A stretch of 64,000 bases of DNA from Karalla daura (GCA_029224185.1 CM055195.1:25074209-25138208); one strand, 5' to 3'; shown: positions 12,930-26,405, counted from the stretch's first letter. The notes: generated by a model not told the origin, from the sequence alone. Numbers and translations: made by a program.

Positions 12930-13175
12930 TGCCAATGCGAGAGCATTTACATAGAAGTCAATTAATAAACCATAGCATTTTTCACAGACGCTGAAAGGGT
13001 ACCTTGTGTGTCAAAATGAGATGTTTAGGGGCATGACTGGAGCCTCTGCCCGGGGCATCTCTTACTGCTCCAAGCGGTTTCCATAAGACACATAAGACCC
13101 ATAAGAACCCAGTGCTTTGATATACAGACACCGAAGGGAACTTTGTACATCAGTATGAGACATTCAGGGGCATGA
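12904..13175. repeat. Diverged tandem duplication, units of 133 and 139 bp
   Basis: Unit one (12,904-13,036) and unit two (13,037-13,175) both begin CTGGAGCCTCTGC and both end AGGGGCATGA. In between they share CAGACRC(C/T)GAAGGG and GTRYCA.TATGAGA-type blocks with many substitutions and short indels. Repeat B corresponds to the start of the unit. Confidence 0.75.
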
Positions 13176-13179
13176 CAAA

Positions 13180-14540
13180 TAGACAGCATTTTATGCGCTC
13201 GGATGAGAGTGGGTTGACAGGTTAAAGTACGTTATATCCAGGTTACACTGGATCATGAAGTCATCATTAGCTTCTCAATCTCCTTCATCAATCCATCCAC
13301 CTGGACTTCCCTCCTTCTCTCCTTATTCCATGTTATTTGCAGCGGGTCCTGCTAATGTCCAGGCCCAATTTGAAGAGGAGGAAGAGGATGAAAGGATGAT
13401 GATGAGGATGTGTGCAGAGGACATGCTGCTTGGTTTGTCTGGAGACCAGATCCATGCCATAAATTAACAACTGCTTATTGCTAATCTGCCTTCTGCACAA
13501 ATCAGAGTAAGTAATCATTCCCCTTCAGCATCAGTTGGATGCCGTCTTCCAGGTCCGCTGTGTTCCAGCCTGTTTATTACCACTGGTCCAGCCTTATCGC
13601 CTCTCTTTCTTACCTCCCCTTAATCCCCTTTATAATTTTCACCAACTTTAATTAGTTCATGTTGAGGGCAACTATTAATCCTGTCATGATTTAAAATCCA
13701 GAATCCAGCAAGCCATAAAACCTCTGTTCACTATATGAATTGAAGACCTTGCCGTCTGCTCAGTATTTTACTGCTGATGCTCTGAGAGCCCCCTCCCCCC
13801 TTCCCTCTTCAATCTTTAACTCACAACAACTCTACAGCGGGGTGCACCACCCTGGCAGGCTCTGTGCAGGTTGTCTTGGATGACGATGGCAACTCATGGC
13901 TTCCACAGCGTCCTTCGGAAACTGTAATTGCTTCTGTGACCTTCTTGTGCCCTCAAAAGCTCCAGTAGCTTCCCACAGTGCCACAAACGGCCACATGTGG
14001 TGAACTGTAGGCTGCAAGAAAAATTAAGTTAGTTTCATTCTCCAAAAAAAAGAAAAAATAAACACACTCATTGCCATTCAAAGTTTTTCAGACCCTTGAT
14101 AAAAATATAACCAATTTAGATGCAAATCAATTAGTCTAACTATCAGAACTGTACAGTATGCCTCACTCACTCTATCATTTAGCATGGGTCTACTTTGCTG
14201 GAAATTTGCAAGAGAAGTGTGACTGGTAGATAGAAACAAAGAAAATGTGGTACAGACAGTCTAAAATGTGGCCTAATTTCTTGTTGAAGGATAAGGATAA
14301 ATAGTGGATGGTTGGTAGGATGGTTCTATATGACACAAAATATGGCCATTTATTGGAGCGATACAGTTATGGAGCACATTTACATCAATACATTTGAGCC
14401 AGAATTAAAGGTACTCAAGTATTAATGCTGGTGTCTGTTCACTGACACCAATGAACAGACACCTGTTCACTGACTCTGTTTAGATTCATTTTAACTGTCT
14501 AAATAAATAAAAAAATAAACATACATACAAATATATGTAT
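13180..14540. other. Non-coding stretch
   Basis: No supported gene or RNA. A plus-strand frame at about 13,255-13,467 with an acidic run (QFEEEEEDERMMMR) has no recognisable domain and sits beside the repeat cluster, so I do not call it. Confidence 0.5.
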
Positions 14541-14541
14541 A

Positions 14542-14806
<265 letters not shown>

Positions 14807-17731
14807 GGATTAGAGCAGCTGCACTGATGCTGAAAACCTGCTTCTTTTTGCTCCACATGGAAAATTTATCAGAAACCTATGAGCAGAATTGAGCAGAACT
14901 GATAAACTCTCATCATCATCAGGCCCTTGTGGTATCCAGGTGGTGCAGAGGTGCACCCAGCCTGAGAGCGAGCTTAGGATGGCGTGGAGGCTCACAAACA
15001 AATGAGTCAGTGCTGCAACAGATGAGCTCTTCCCTTCACCTCAGATGGGCTGACAGCGTTTGATCTGCTGCAAGCCCATTAGCACTCAGACTTGGCCTGT
15101 CGCACGCTCAACAGAGGTATTATACAGGGACAAATTGATTTTGTTTGCCATTTGTCATTTCCTCTGTACAATGAGTGCAAAAAAACAGAAACAATACACA
15201 ATGACACAACAGCTTGCTCTCAAGAGAGACGGAAAGAGTATAGCAATGCAGATAAAAATACATGAAGTGGATCTAGAATGAAAAAATACTTTTATGTTGG
15301 TTTTGTTGAATATAGGGCGGCAACAATCATTTTGGTTAGTGTAATCTGTTGATTGTGTTCTCGATTAATGGATTAGCTGACAGGTTCTAAAGCGATGCAA
15401 CGTCAAGGAAAATTGTTAGTCTATTTCAGAATAAGGTCTTAATAGGCCGAAATGACATTACATTTTCTGTCCTTAAGGATGAAAGACACATACTTTAGAA
15501 CACAACACAAAATTTCTTAAAATCCTTTTCAAAAACAAGTTTACACTCTATAGAAATTGACTATAATATCCCCAAAAATTGGATTGTAATGGGTTTTGGA
15601 AACTGCATTTGAAGCATTTTTGATGAAACTGGTCTTCCATAGCTTCTATTTTAGCACCAGAGAACAAGGTTAATACTCCTTTCAATTGTTTTAAGTCCTC
15701 TTTCAGGTCAAGTTTGTGCTGATGTCTTTATCCACTTTTTATGAGCAACTGCAAAAACATCATGTGCCCCACCTCCATATGAAGGCAGCCGAGTCTCAAC
15801 TCTGCTTCCGAGCCTCAGACCTCATAGCGTTAATGTGTCCTATATATCTAATGTTAAAGCTTCATGTGACATAGTTTTAAATGTGGCACTCAAGGCACAG
15901 TCATGCCGCTCCGTGCAAGGACACAGTGTCATCAGGGCAGTTTGACACACATAAACACAATTACAGGGATTATCTTTAGATGGGATTACCTGCTGTAGCA
16001 TGGAGTGCATTTCTGAAAGTAAAATTGCAGTAATCTAAACTCCACAGGTAGGAGATAATCCCACACCTATCTGTCAGCTCTGATCCACACTACTATTTTG
16101 ATTAAACGATTTCAGGTGCTGACATTAGATTATTATCACAGGTGCTGCTCATCATCAGCCAGGCAGAGACTTTTGTTTTACTGCTGGTGCTGCGAGAGCA
16201 AAAGAGTCTGCTTCAGCTGGAGCGTTATTTAAAAACACATTTCTCGCCCGTCTGTGAGACTGCACTCTCCGCTTTCCAACGTCCTGTGAGAGAGTAGTGA
16301 GACTGAGCTGAGGCAGATGTTTTAACACTCATGACCATTTTGTTGATGAGGATTAAAACCCTTTAGTGGCTCTGAGTGACAATATTTAGGGAGGGAGCCA
16401 AATGACACGACCAACTTAGAGTCTGCCGAGAGGAGTATTATATATTAGGGGAGGGAGGGTAATACAAAATGCTGAGGTGGAAACAAGTGACACCACTGAC
16501 ATGTTTTCACTGGCTCTGTGGCCCAGGAAAATGTTCAGCAGGCACAAAGGGGACGGCTCCCCAATCCGTTCACCTCAGAAGACTCGCAGCTCTGTGGATT
16601 AACAGCTGCAAGCCGCCTAATGCACCAGAACAGTTAGGTATTTAGAGATTTTCGGGGCAGAACACTTCTGGCGGTGGTGACATAAGAGTCCCTTTTGCAG
16701 TCAGGCTGGGCGATAAAATGATAACGATATTTTCTGGGAAGACAACTTTCCTAAAGATGAATGTGAGACATGTTGGATATAAAGTCAACGCAGTTTAATT
16801 CCTACATGTTTTTACAGCGAATAAGAATGGCAAATGCCACGCCGCAGAGTCACACCACGTGTTTTTATTTGGGCTGCTGCAGGTAGGAGAGGAAAAGGAG
16901 AAGGAGTTAACTGTCAGGTAGAAAGTGCTACCAAAAAAAAAACATCCAGCAAATGGAACAATGACAACAAAATCGATGATCGATGATAAGAGGGGGCCAA
17001 AGACCAGCACATGTGCAGCAACAACTGTTTTTGAGCAATTATTGTTTTATTTAACAAAATGTTTTTGATTGATCATGTTCAAACTGAGTGAAAATAAAAA
17101 TGCATTTTAATTAAAAATAACAATCTGGTAGTAAGGTTCTTGAGTATATATAGTATACATATTGTATACTACTATATATATAGTATATATATTGAGCAAT
17201 ATATATCAATATCATATTATATGAAAATAATAATCACAATAGTTTTTTTTCCACATCAGCTGATACTTCAACACTGATTGGTCAGTAAATGACCACTTTT
17301 TAGCTCCACCAAGTGTGACTGTCATAATTTAGCTGTCAAGAGAAAGAGATGCACAGAATAGAGCAGATAAAGGATGCGAGGCTTGGCTGTGTCACATCAA
17401 CAGCAGGGCTGACAGAGGCACTGAGGAGAGCGGCTCTCAACATTCCCAAACAGCGATCAGCGTCTCAGCCGGCGATGGAGAGTGGCAGATCTCTGATGCG
17501 AAGTGAACCGGTTTCCTCCAGGCAGCACGGCCGGATCTACGTCACTATCGTGAAAGCATCTGACAGGGGAGCAACATCCCCACCCCGATGACCACACAAA
17601 TACTTCCAGAGGAATGTGCCCTCATGAAGCCCCATGTTTACAGAGCCAGAGTCAGACCATATACAAGGCTTCCAGTTCTGAGAAAGCTCAGAAGAGCTCA
17701 TTTGTTTTGTCGTCAAACAGTCATTATGAGA

Positions 17732-17732
17732 C

Positions 17733-17775
<43 letters not shown>

Positions 17776-17788
17776 TACATACATACAG
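17732..17788. repeat. Compound (TA)n(CA)n(CATA)n microsatellite
   Basis: TA repeat passing directly into a CA repeat and then CATACATACATA. Confidence 0.95.
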
Positions 17789-18719
17789 TCATATATATAA
17801 AATGAAAAAATCATTTTCAGCTATCAAATACCACAAAATCCTGTGAGCTCGCACAGTTCAAGATTTGTTCAGAGTCATTATCCAAATGACAGGATTACAA
17901 TTCTAGGACCCCTGCCTGGAGATCATATGCATTTCTAGCTAAGCTCACACACCAGTATGACTGCACAGGGCATCACAGTAACCTGTTGACGTGTGCACTG
18001 TGTGCTCACCAGGTGCTGCTCACAGCTCAAAACACAGACAAAACTTTTACCCAGCTGTATTGTACAATGATATTGAACAGATTAACTATGTCACTCTAGT
18101 AGCTTTATCCTCTTGAACTGCACTTGTAGCAGGGTTTAAGCATCTGTGAGACCCAACAACTGAAAGCTGACAGCGCAGATATTGACTGCACACTGTATGA
18201 AATGAAGTCATAACAATTAAGAAATAATTCCGCAGCCAAACGCTATGAGGAAGCGGCTCTGTGTGATCCCACGGTCAGATCGGAACACCTTACCGTGATG
18301 CGGTACCTAGCAGGTGTCAGTGCTGCAGAGGACGGGGCTGCCTGTGATTAATGAAGCCGCTCCAAATTCATCTCTGGGTAGCTATTGATTCGATTCAACA
18401 GCTGACGGGCCGGCCCACCACTGAATTAATCTGTGTGCAAATATGCAAGACTTATGCCTCCTCGTGTGGAGTTGCTGCAGTCAGTCACTGACACCGGCGG
18501 TCCAGAGGGAAAGTCCATCAACACACTGAGATGGAGTACAGGGAAGCAGCATCATAAGAACATGTTGCAGCAGAGCAGGTTCCTAGCTCACATGAATGTA
18601 GCAGTTTCGTTTAGGCATTTAGCACATGCTTTTACATGAGACAACTACATAGAAGAACAGACACTCAAGCGACAAGAATCTTTGTTCCTTGACAGTGTTG
18701 CAGAGGTCTACAATGGACC

Positions 18720-18900
18720 ACTGCATGGGCCCCAAAAACAATTTCACTGCCACACTCTCTCACTCAATTCAGTCTCCGATTGGCCTAAACATGCATGGTT
18801 TTGGAGGGTGAGGAAACAGGAGTGCCCAAAGAAAAACAGACTGGGGAAAACACACAAACTCCAGGCAGAAAGACACTTGGGCCAACCTTAGTGTCAAACC
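18720..18900 (+). repeat. Dispersed repeat C, first copy
   Basis: Contains GGCCTAAACATGCATGGTTT, GGAAAACACACAAACTCCAG and CAGAAAGACACTTGGG. The same arrangement (AAACATTTTTGGACTG, GGGGAGAACATCCAAACTCC) occurs at 57,880-58,080 in the same orientation. This pattern is very common in teleost genomes. I recognise it as an old interspersed repeat but am not certain of its class. Confidence 0.6.
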
Positions 18901-21493
18901 CATGTCCTAAAGGTTGATGTTTTGATTCCATAACAGGGAGATCGCATTCATGTTGTGAGGACAAACAATCACGGGGGGAATGTGGGAATAATTGATGCCA
19001 GTGCATCAGCACTGTTAATGGGTCTGAACAGTAGCTCATCGAGCCAAGTTTTTGGGCGCTGGAAAGGGTGTGTGTGTGTGTGTGTGTGCGTCACACTCTG
19101 ACAGATCACTTTGTCTGCACAGCTTAGCTTCACAGGGACAGGAGGAAACTAACAACGTGATTCAGTGGTGTTGATACTGGAGCGCCAGTGTGCACTGGCT
19201 CCCTACTCCCCCACTGCGCCTCTGCACGCCGTCGCTGCACACTCAGGCCAAACTGTGAGCCCACTGCCACTGACACAAAACCCACACGTGTTAAGTAGGA
19301 AAACGCATCAAAAGGTGATCTTGTCCTGAGCTGCGCTTCAACTATCCATCGGTTTCTAATCTAACCCTATACAGGCACTGACAAGGAGACAACTTGAAAC
19401 ACGAAAAAAAGCTTGGAAAAAAGTTGAAAAACTTTTTATGGAGCTAAAACCCCCAGATATACTGCTGTAATGGATTCTGAGATCGACTTTATACATTATC
19501 AGAGCTACTTAGTTAAGCAGAACTGCAACAACTAATCCATTAATCTACTAAATAATCAACAAACTGTGTGATGTGAGATTTGTCCAGGGTGTATTACATG
19601 CTTTTGATTCTGTGAGCTTAAAAACTATTGTTTGTTGCAGCCATGTCGACACAAAACTGATTAGATAATGATTCCTTTTGGGTTTAAGAGGAATGTCTGT
19701 AGCCTGGGAACCACTCTGTACCAGAGAGGAGTCTGTTAAAAAGCTGAGAGTATATCAGGATATCACTTGTTTTGTTAAAAAAAAAGGAGGTCAGCAGCTT
19801 GTAGAAAAAAAGCAGTGGACATGGCAAGTGGTTGGCTTCAATGGACTCTCCCTGAAAATTGCTGGCAGGGTCAGTGCTGATTTTCCCAGTACAATTCCCT
19901 GCTCTGGTGCCATCCCACTCTGATGGACGGCAGCTGGTGCCAAGTGACCTTTGCAGTTAAGTTTCGTTTTGTTTTTCCCCTGAAATTAGAATGCAGCAGT
20001 GCCGTGCCAGACTTCTTCTTTTTTTTTTTTCTTTATTGTTTTGGTTGGCTCCTCGGGCTGTTGAGCCAGACAACTACTCTATATATTTGGTGGAAGTGAA
20101 GAGGTTCTTGTCTCAGAGACAGCAGTGCTCTATGGCTTAAATGACACATGAAATCAATTTTGAGCAGGAGACCAGGGATAAAGCTGCTGTGGAGGTAAAT
20201 CTAAAAATATTTTTTTATGAACATATTCCACTCACTAGAACTGTCAGAAAAAACATGCACTTGTCTGCCACGCACAGAATACACAAACACCTGGAGCAAA
20301 AAGGCTAAAATGAAAAACTTTTGATCCAAAATATATATCCCCACTGAGCTGTTTTTATAAATAAAAGCTTATAATTGGAGACGCAGCCATGTGGCTGCTG
20401 CACTGTAAATACACAGCATTGCTGCTGTGGGCACGCGACCACACTGTAAATGTAGGTGATTCTATTACACGAGGAGAACTAATTGAGTGATCATGAAACT
20501 ATATGTGTGCAATAACAAAAATTATGGATCCTGATCACAGTAATAGGTAAAATAAAGACAATGTGAAAATGTAAGTATGCACATCTGGAAGTTTAATGAT
20601 TGTTGGCTGATATTTGTGATTGTCAGCACTGTGATGGTTTTATGCTTTTCCTTGATGCTGTTTTTAACATTTACATATTGTTCTCACCAAAAGTTGCACT
20701 GAATAGTAATTTGTTAACTTAATTACATTCTATCAACAACAATGTCAAAATAGCCTTTCAAAGATCTAAATCTGCCAACATGCTGTATTATGCTGCAGGC
20801 ATGTATGACCAGCACTTATGACAAATCGAAAGTTTTGAAGCAACGTGATTGTGTTTGCATGTACAGGTTGTGTTTGCATGTGTGGTCGTTATTTGTGTGT
20901 GTGTGTGTCTATGTTTGTGGACCCATTGCAGTCCCTCCAGGTTTCTGTGGCAACCTGTTCCCAGTGTCCATGGCAATGATGGATAAGAAGCCACACAACT
21001 TCTTTTTTCATTGCTGAGCTGATTTGCGCCACAGGTTGCAAACTCCTGGCTGCACTGCTGTACAGCTACTGGATAGATGTACACGAAGGGACATTTCAAC
21101 AGGATGCCAGAGCAGGAGAGACCCCCCCCCCCCCTCCAAAAAAAAAATGCCCACATCACCATGTTCACTTTGAGTGCAAGACATCAGTGTGTGCTGGCCT
21201 GGAACACACACACATACATTCATACACAGTCTTGTTTTGTCTGAAGTCCATGCAAGTATAAAGCGTGACATCTGAGAGGACACAGCGTGCAGCAGACAGG
21301 CCTCCAGCAGCAGCAGCAGCAGACCTCCATACACATGCACCATGCTGGGAGCAGATCTCCTTCACCCGGAGGCTGCAGGAGCATCCAGCAGCACCTCCGA
21401 CCCACCCGGGTGGAGGACAGGGTGGTGTTTTATCACACAATACGCAGGAAAAAAAAGGAGAAAACACACACATACAACCTGTGATCAGATACA

Positions 21494-21496
<3 letters not shown>

Positions 21497-21580
<84 letters not shown>

Positions 21581-21598
21581 GTGTGCGCGCGTGTGTGT
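21497..21598. repeat. Long (GT)n microsatellite beside the fgf13 donor site
   Basis: About 100 bp of almost pure GT on the plus strand, therefore CA on the fgf13 sense strand. It starts only about 17 bp inside the intron from the donor site at 21,614. Several open frames on both strands are translations of this tract. Confidence 0.98.
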
Positions 21599-21614
21599 GG
21601 TTTGCGTCTCTTAC

Positions 21615-21663
21615 CCTTGGAAGCATCCTTGTCTTCTTTAGGTTTCGCCACTTTTCCGCTCAT
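21615..21663 (-). CDS. fgf13: FGF13-like alternative first coding exon (1V/1Y type)
   Basis: The minus-strand exon reads MSGKVAKPKEDKDASK and then one base before a consensus donor (GTAAGAG at 21,614 downward). From established knowledge, mammalian FGF13 isoforms 1V and 1Y begin MSGKVTKPKEEKDASK, so only conservative changes separate them. The exon ends in phase 1 with a G, which joins to a following codon for Val or Glu, as in the known isoforms. FGF13 is an intracellular FGF-homologous factor that binds voltage-gated sodium channels and microtubules; its first exon sets localisation. The remaining exons must lie left of this window. Which teleost paralogue (a or b) it is cannot be told. Gene order with F9 and MCF2 supports the call. 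Confidence 0.85.
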
Positions 21664-22500
21664 AGATCCCAGTTTGGATGTGTAATTCCCGATTTAGACA
21701 AGAATGGAAATCCCTTTAATTGCCGACTGTCCTCAATGAAATCCCGTCCAGAGGTTCCAGCTGCTGAGATAAGGCTTCTGTGTGGAGAGAGAGAGACAAG
21801 GAGAGGAAGAGAAACAGAGGGATAAATGTTCATCACAACAGGAGCAGCAAGGCCAGGCATAGGGAGAGACACAGACAATGGGAGCTGGTGTTTATTTGCT
21901 GCCTGTCAATATGGGGAGCATCCACGCTTTCCACACGCACGGCAAAAACACCGAGGATGTCCGAGCGTTTCGTTCCTCACACCCACCTTATCTCCTCCAC
22001 GGTTTCCGCTACATCAATGCACATTGATCCCGGTCTGCGCCGCCGAGACAAAGCCGAGACGCTGGGAGACAGAGATGCTGGTGGTGGTGGTGGTGGAGGA
22101 GGAGGAGGAGGAGGAGGAAGAGGAGGAGGAGCAGTGATGGGCTCCTTTCTGTCTCCCAGGTGAAGAAACCAGTGGAAGAAAGGGGAGTAGAATCAAAAGA
22201 TAAAAATGTGGGGGAAAATCCGCTCCCTAGCCCAAGAGAGACGCCATGAGGTGCTGCTGGAGAGGAGTGAGCTGAGAAGGTGTGAGGAGGAATCAACAGG
22301 AAGCAGCGGGTCTGCCCCCGACACACAGCTGCAGGTTCACACAGATCTGGTCAGATCACCCTGCTCAGCTCAGCTCTGCTCTGCTCTCTCTGCTCTGCAC
22401 TGCTCTGATCAGATCTGCTCTGGTCTGCTCTCCTTCTCCTCCTCCTCCTCTCCCCCCTCTCCCTCTCTCTCTCTCTCTCTCTCTCGTCCACTGTCACAAC
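21664..22500 (-). promoter_or_regulatory. Probable 5' UTR/promoter region of the fgf13 first exon, GGA- and CT-rich
   Basis: Lies directly upstream of the fgf13 start codon on the minus strand and is richer in G, C and purine or pyrimidine tracts than its surroundings: GGT/GGA triplets at about 22,082-22,130, TCC triplets at about 22,430-22,455 and a CT run at about 22,461-22,485. No TATA box is evident. Promoter role is inferred from position and composition only. Confidence 0.35.
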
Positions 22501-24059
22501 ATGGATGAAGGCGTGAATCCGAGCTGTTCCTTTCTGTTCCGTGCAGATGCGAGTAGTCGACGTGTGCGTGTCCGTGTGTGCGTGCGTGCGTACTTGTGCT
22601 CGTACTTGTGCTTGTGCCTGTGCGTGCGCGAGCGCGCGCGTGTGCGCTGGAGGTTCAGAGCAGAAGGCGCTGCTGCATGGCGCACACCATCTTTGCTGTT
22701 GCTCTCATTCAATTGCCTTTGCGGAGCAATGCGTCATCCCATTCACACATACACACACACGTACACACATGCACACACTGCCTGTGCATTTTCTCTGTGA
22801 AATCAGGTGCTTACCTTTACTTTGCATTTTGTGCTCAAAATGAATTCAGCATGCAAAGGGTTTTACAACTATGTGCTGATCGATTATTACGGTGCTGAAA
22901 TTAAGAATTTATTGGTTTAAAAAAACATGAACACTGTAAATGTGATATTTGTGGCTGATGGGTTCTCCAGAGAAGCAGCCTTTGCAGCTGTTTCGTTTAG
23001 CGAGTAATCTGAGGTGACCGATGGAGACCGATAGCATTGTTACGTAAGAGAAGATCGTTTCAGCTTGGCACACTGCACAACTTGAAAGTTTTCTGGTGAC
23101 TGGGTTTGAACTGGAAGGCTCAAGCAGAAGATGTCATCTGTACAGTCAAGATTTGGAAGGTTTTCTGCGTTAGGCTCATTTTCATCAGCACATATCATTT
23201 TTTGTCTTTTGTAAAATGTCTTACACAGGAGGCCATATAAATGATAGTACAATACAACTGCTGCGAGGCTGTGCGTTGCGGCAGGTTTTCCCTCTGTCAT
23301 GGAAACAAATAACATATTCCCAGTGACATTTAGAAACATGTCTCTGCTTTTTGTGCATTTGTACATCCAGAGAGCCTTTTTTATTATTTTGCCTGCAGGT
23401 TATGAGATGTCCAAATCTACAGATCAGTAAACTCACCTTAGCACAGCAGAGGTGGCCCTGCGAGCTTTGAAGGACAATAGAAAAGCAGTTTGCTGAACTG
23501 TTTTTTTGTGTGGATCACAACTGTGAAATGTATTCACATCAAACTTCTTCATGATTTAAACCATTGAACAGCTCTTGCTGAAGCAGCATTTCAAGGTGAC
23601 TTTTGCACTCAAGGAGGGTTGAATTGGATCTGCCCAATTTTCCAAACCATTGTTGTGCAAATGTGTGCGCCATTTTGCATGTTTGCTTTTGGCCTATAGT
23701 TCTCCCTCAAGGACAAAAACTTGGGCAGCCTTACTTTAAGCAACTCAAAAAGATAGTTATCCCAGTGTTATAAAACGAACAAGATGTTTCCCCCTTGGGC
23801 CTCATGGGCCTCATGGAAAAATGCCGCCCACGAAGCAGCTATCAGACAGTGACCTGTCTATTGATTGACACTTCTTAAATGAAAGCCAGTGTCCGAAAGC
23901 AGAGTAAGCACATGGTTTCTTACCTTTTAACACTTTGTGTGGTGGAAGCCTAAAGATTACACCTCATCCTCCATTTGGACTCGTGTTAATCCGTCCAGAT
24001 CTAGAATAGTGACAGAGAATTCCAAGTCGTTTTCACTTGCCTCTTAGTCCACTTCCAAA

Positions 24060-24083
24060 GGGTTAGGGTTAGGGTTAGGGTTA
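24060..24083 (+). repeat. Interstitial telomeric repeat, four copies of GGGTTA
   Basis: Four perfect tandem copies of the vertebrate telomere hexamer, with no degenerate flanking copies. Confidence 0.95.
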
Positions 24084-25358
24084 ACTCAGTGTTATTCCCA
24101 TGAGCTGGCACTTAGAGTTTTTTTGGGGTTTTTTTGTATATTTTTCAGACTTAATGTCACATTTCTCAAGCCGGCAGATCTGTTAGCACTCAGCGGCAGC
24201 GCAGGAAAAAGCCCTGTGGGTCGAGGGTTACAAGATCTTATATGGTTGCTATTTTTAGAAGAAACAGGACTCCTTTCAAACTTTCTTCACGGGCTCAAAT
24301 CTTCTCCAGACATCCGAAGCACACTGTGGCCTGTGTCAGCCAGTGGTCCTGTCTGCATTTGTCCAGTCATACAAGTTTTCAAATCAAAACCTACTTCTCT
24401 TTGTTATCTTAGTACTGTATTTCCTTTACTTGGCTGATCTCACAGGGATCAAAACGTTTATACTTCACTGAGGAACTAAACACCAGTCAGACCAGGACTA
24501 CTGACATGTTGACTGTCTGTGAAATCACTCACTTTCTCTGCTCGTCAATGTGAACACATACATTTTTATTTTGTATTCCTTGTAAAGTGTCTGTAATTGA
24601 TATATAAATCCTTGTTTCAACAGTTCTGCCACTTTGTATTAATTTGTATTAGTTTTCCCTGATGCGTTGATGGGTTCTGACTGTGTCTTGTGAGAGGCTA
24701 CTCAGTTATTATGTTTGCAGCTTCCCTGGCAGCAGTGGTCTGTGAATCAATGACGCCCAGGAGGAAGAGGAATTCAAAAGTTTTTGGTGGTCTCAACATG
24801 GGACTTTTAAAGTATTGCAAGACTGCAAGACAAAAACAGTAAATACACACTGTTTATTTGTTTATTTACCTTTTACATGTCTATTATGGGGAGGTCACGA
24901 TCATCGGTGTGGTGAGCTAAGCATACACAGCTTTTAAGGTTATAGGAGCTGTAGACGTGGATTACAGTTCTATTTCCTCCAGCCACAGCAGGATGGAGGC
25001 CCCGACTCACTGGCAGAGCATATGCTGCTACTGTATGTAGAGAATGAGGGCTGAAGAACACAGGATAGAGCCATAGTTAATGTCACTAGGTTGAGTTCCC
25101 ACTGTGTCCATGGCTTGTGGCCCTTTTGACCTTTGTAGTCGGGCACAGCACAGCGCTGTGCTGCAGTTGCCCCTGGCCTGTTTAAAGTGAAGCCCTGAAG
25201 CCCAGTGGGTGCAACACAAACAAACCGCTGACTCTCACTCTATCAACTCTGAAGCAACATTAGCTAAAACGGAATAAACCTGAGGTGCCTTTGTTTGTCT
25301 CCCGATGGCACAATTTCTGCAGGAGAATGCAGTATCACTTTTAGACACTCATACACAA

Positions 25359-25359
<1 letters not shown>

Positions 25360-25419
<60 letters not shown>

Positions 25420-25441
25420 CACACGCACACACACACACACA
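25360..25441. repeat. (CA)n microsatellite
   Basis: About 80 bp of CA repeat with a few CG interruptions near its right end. Confidence 0.98.
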
Positions 25442-25805
25442 GCTCACTGTCCTGCTTTGGTTGTAGTAGATCTAATAAGAACTGATGACTGATTTTGTCT
25501 ATTTTTCTATTTTATGTTTTATCAATAATTTGTGTGTGTATTTCTGAGTTATTTATGTACCAGTATGACATGCATGTCACCATACTGTACAACAATATGT
25601 TGTTGTGACTATGACACCAGTTACATTGTACAGTCCAATAAGGCAGCCTTAATTGGGCAACCAGTGAGAATGGGTTGGAAATGGAGGTGGATGAGAAATG
25701 GATGAGTTTCTCAATGGATGAGTTTGGACTGATGATGATTTATGATTTTTGTTTTTTCTTTTTTGTTGTTTTTGGCGGAGCCACGCCTTAAAGGGGGGGG
25801 GGGTT

Positions 25806-26405
25806 CTGTCATGCACTATGTGTTTTGACCAATCAGAAAGCTTGCTTCAATCCCGACTGCCTGTTTTCTCCTCCTCTGCTCATTGTCACACCCCTGTTCT
25901 GTCCCCCCATTGGATTTTTGCTTTCCTGTCCACGTTCACCAATCCTGTGGGAACTAGGCTGATTGCCTGACTATTTAGTCTCACCTGTGTCAGCCTCGTT
26001 GCCAGATTGTTTTCGGCGCTTCCAAGACTTTCCGGCACTCTTTCCTGTTCTTGTTGCCGTTTTTGCCTGATCCCGACTTCGAACGTGTTTACCGCCTGCC
26101 TGTTCGACCTTTTTTCTGGACACCGCCTGCACTCGTTCTGCCTGCCCTTCTGAACCGACCTGCTTTTGCCTCTGGACTTCTTTTGATCTGTTCACGTGGT
26201 AAACCGACTAGAGCTTGTTATCTTACTATCTTTGCTGTCCTGTCCTCACTGATCAACCTGTGTTCCCGAACTAGTTTCTGTCGTGTCTCAGCCCCGGTAC
26301 TTGATCTGCCTTCTGTGTTCTCTCTAGTGTGTGCTTACACTAGTGTGTGAATAAATTCCCTTCAAATGATCTCTGTGTGTGTGCAATTGGGTTTTTCCAT
26401 GTCAA
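25806..26405 (+). mobile_element. Candidate solo LTR of a retrotransposon
   Basis: The segment starts TGTCATGCAC after a G-run and is pyrimidine-rich throughout. Near its right end it carries a poly-A signal (GAATAAATT at about 26,349) followed within 60 bp by CATGTCA, so it could have TG...CA ends. The repeated YYTGCCTG-type wording resembles fish Gypsy-type LTRs. No target-site duplication is visible, no internal coding region is present, and the boundaries are guesses. Confidence 0.3.

Larger units (their letters stand above)
14810..21490. other. Non-coding stretch, probable fgf13 intron
   Basis: No supported exon. It contains TA-rich simple sequence at about 17,140-17,215, a TA/CA compound repeat at about 17,732-17,788, a short GT run at about 19,066-19,089, a diverged dispersed repeat at about 18,720-18,900, and C- and A-runs near 21,121-21,148. 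All longer open frames here are isolated and without domain signal. Confidence 0.5.

Noticed and set aside
13255..13467. Plus-strand frame with an acidic and methionine-rich end
   Set aside because: No homology recognised, no splice partners, adjacent to repeats.
21265..21825. Plus-strand open frame of 186 codons
   Set aside because: Most of its length is a translated GT microsatellite and it overlaps the fgf13 exon on the other strand; no domain, no splice context.
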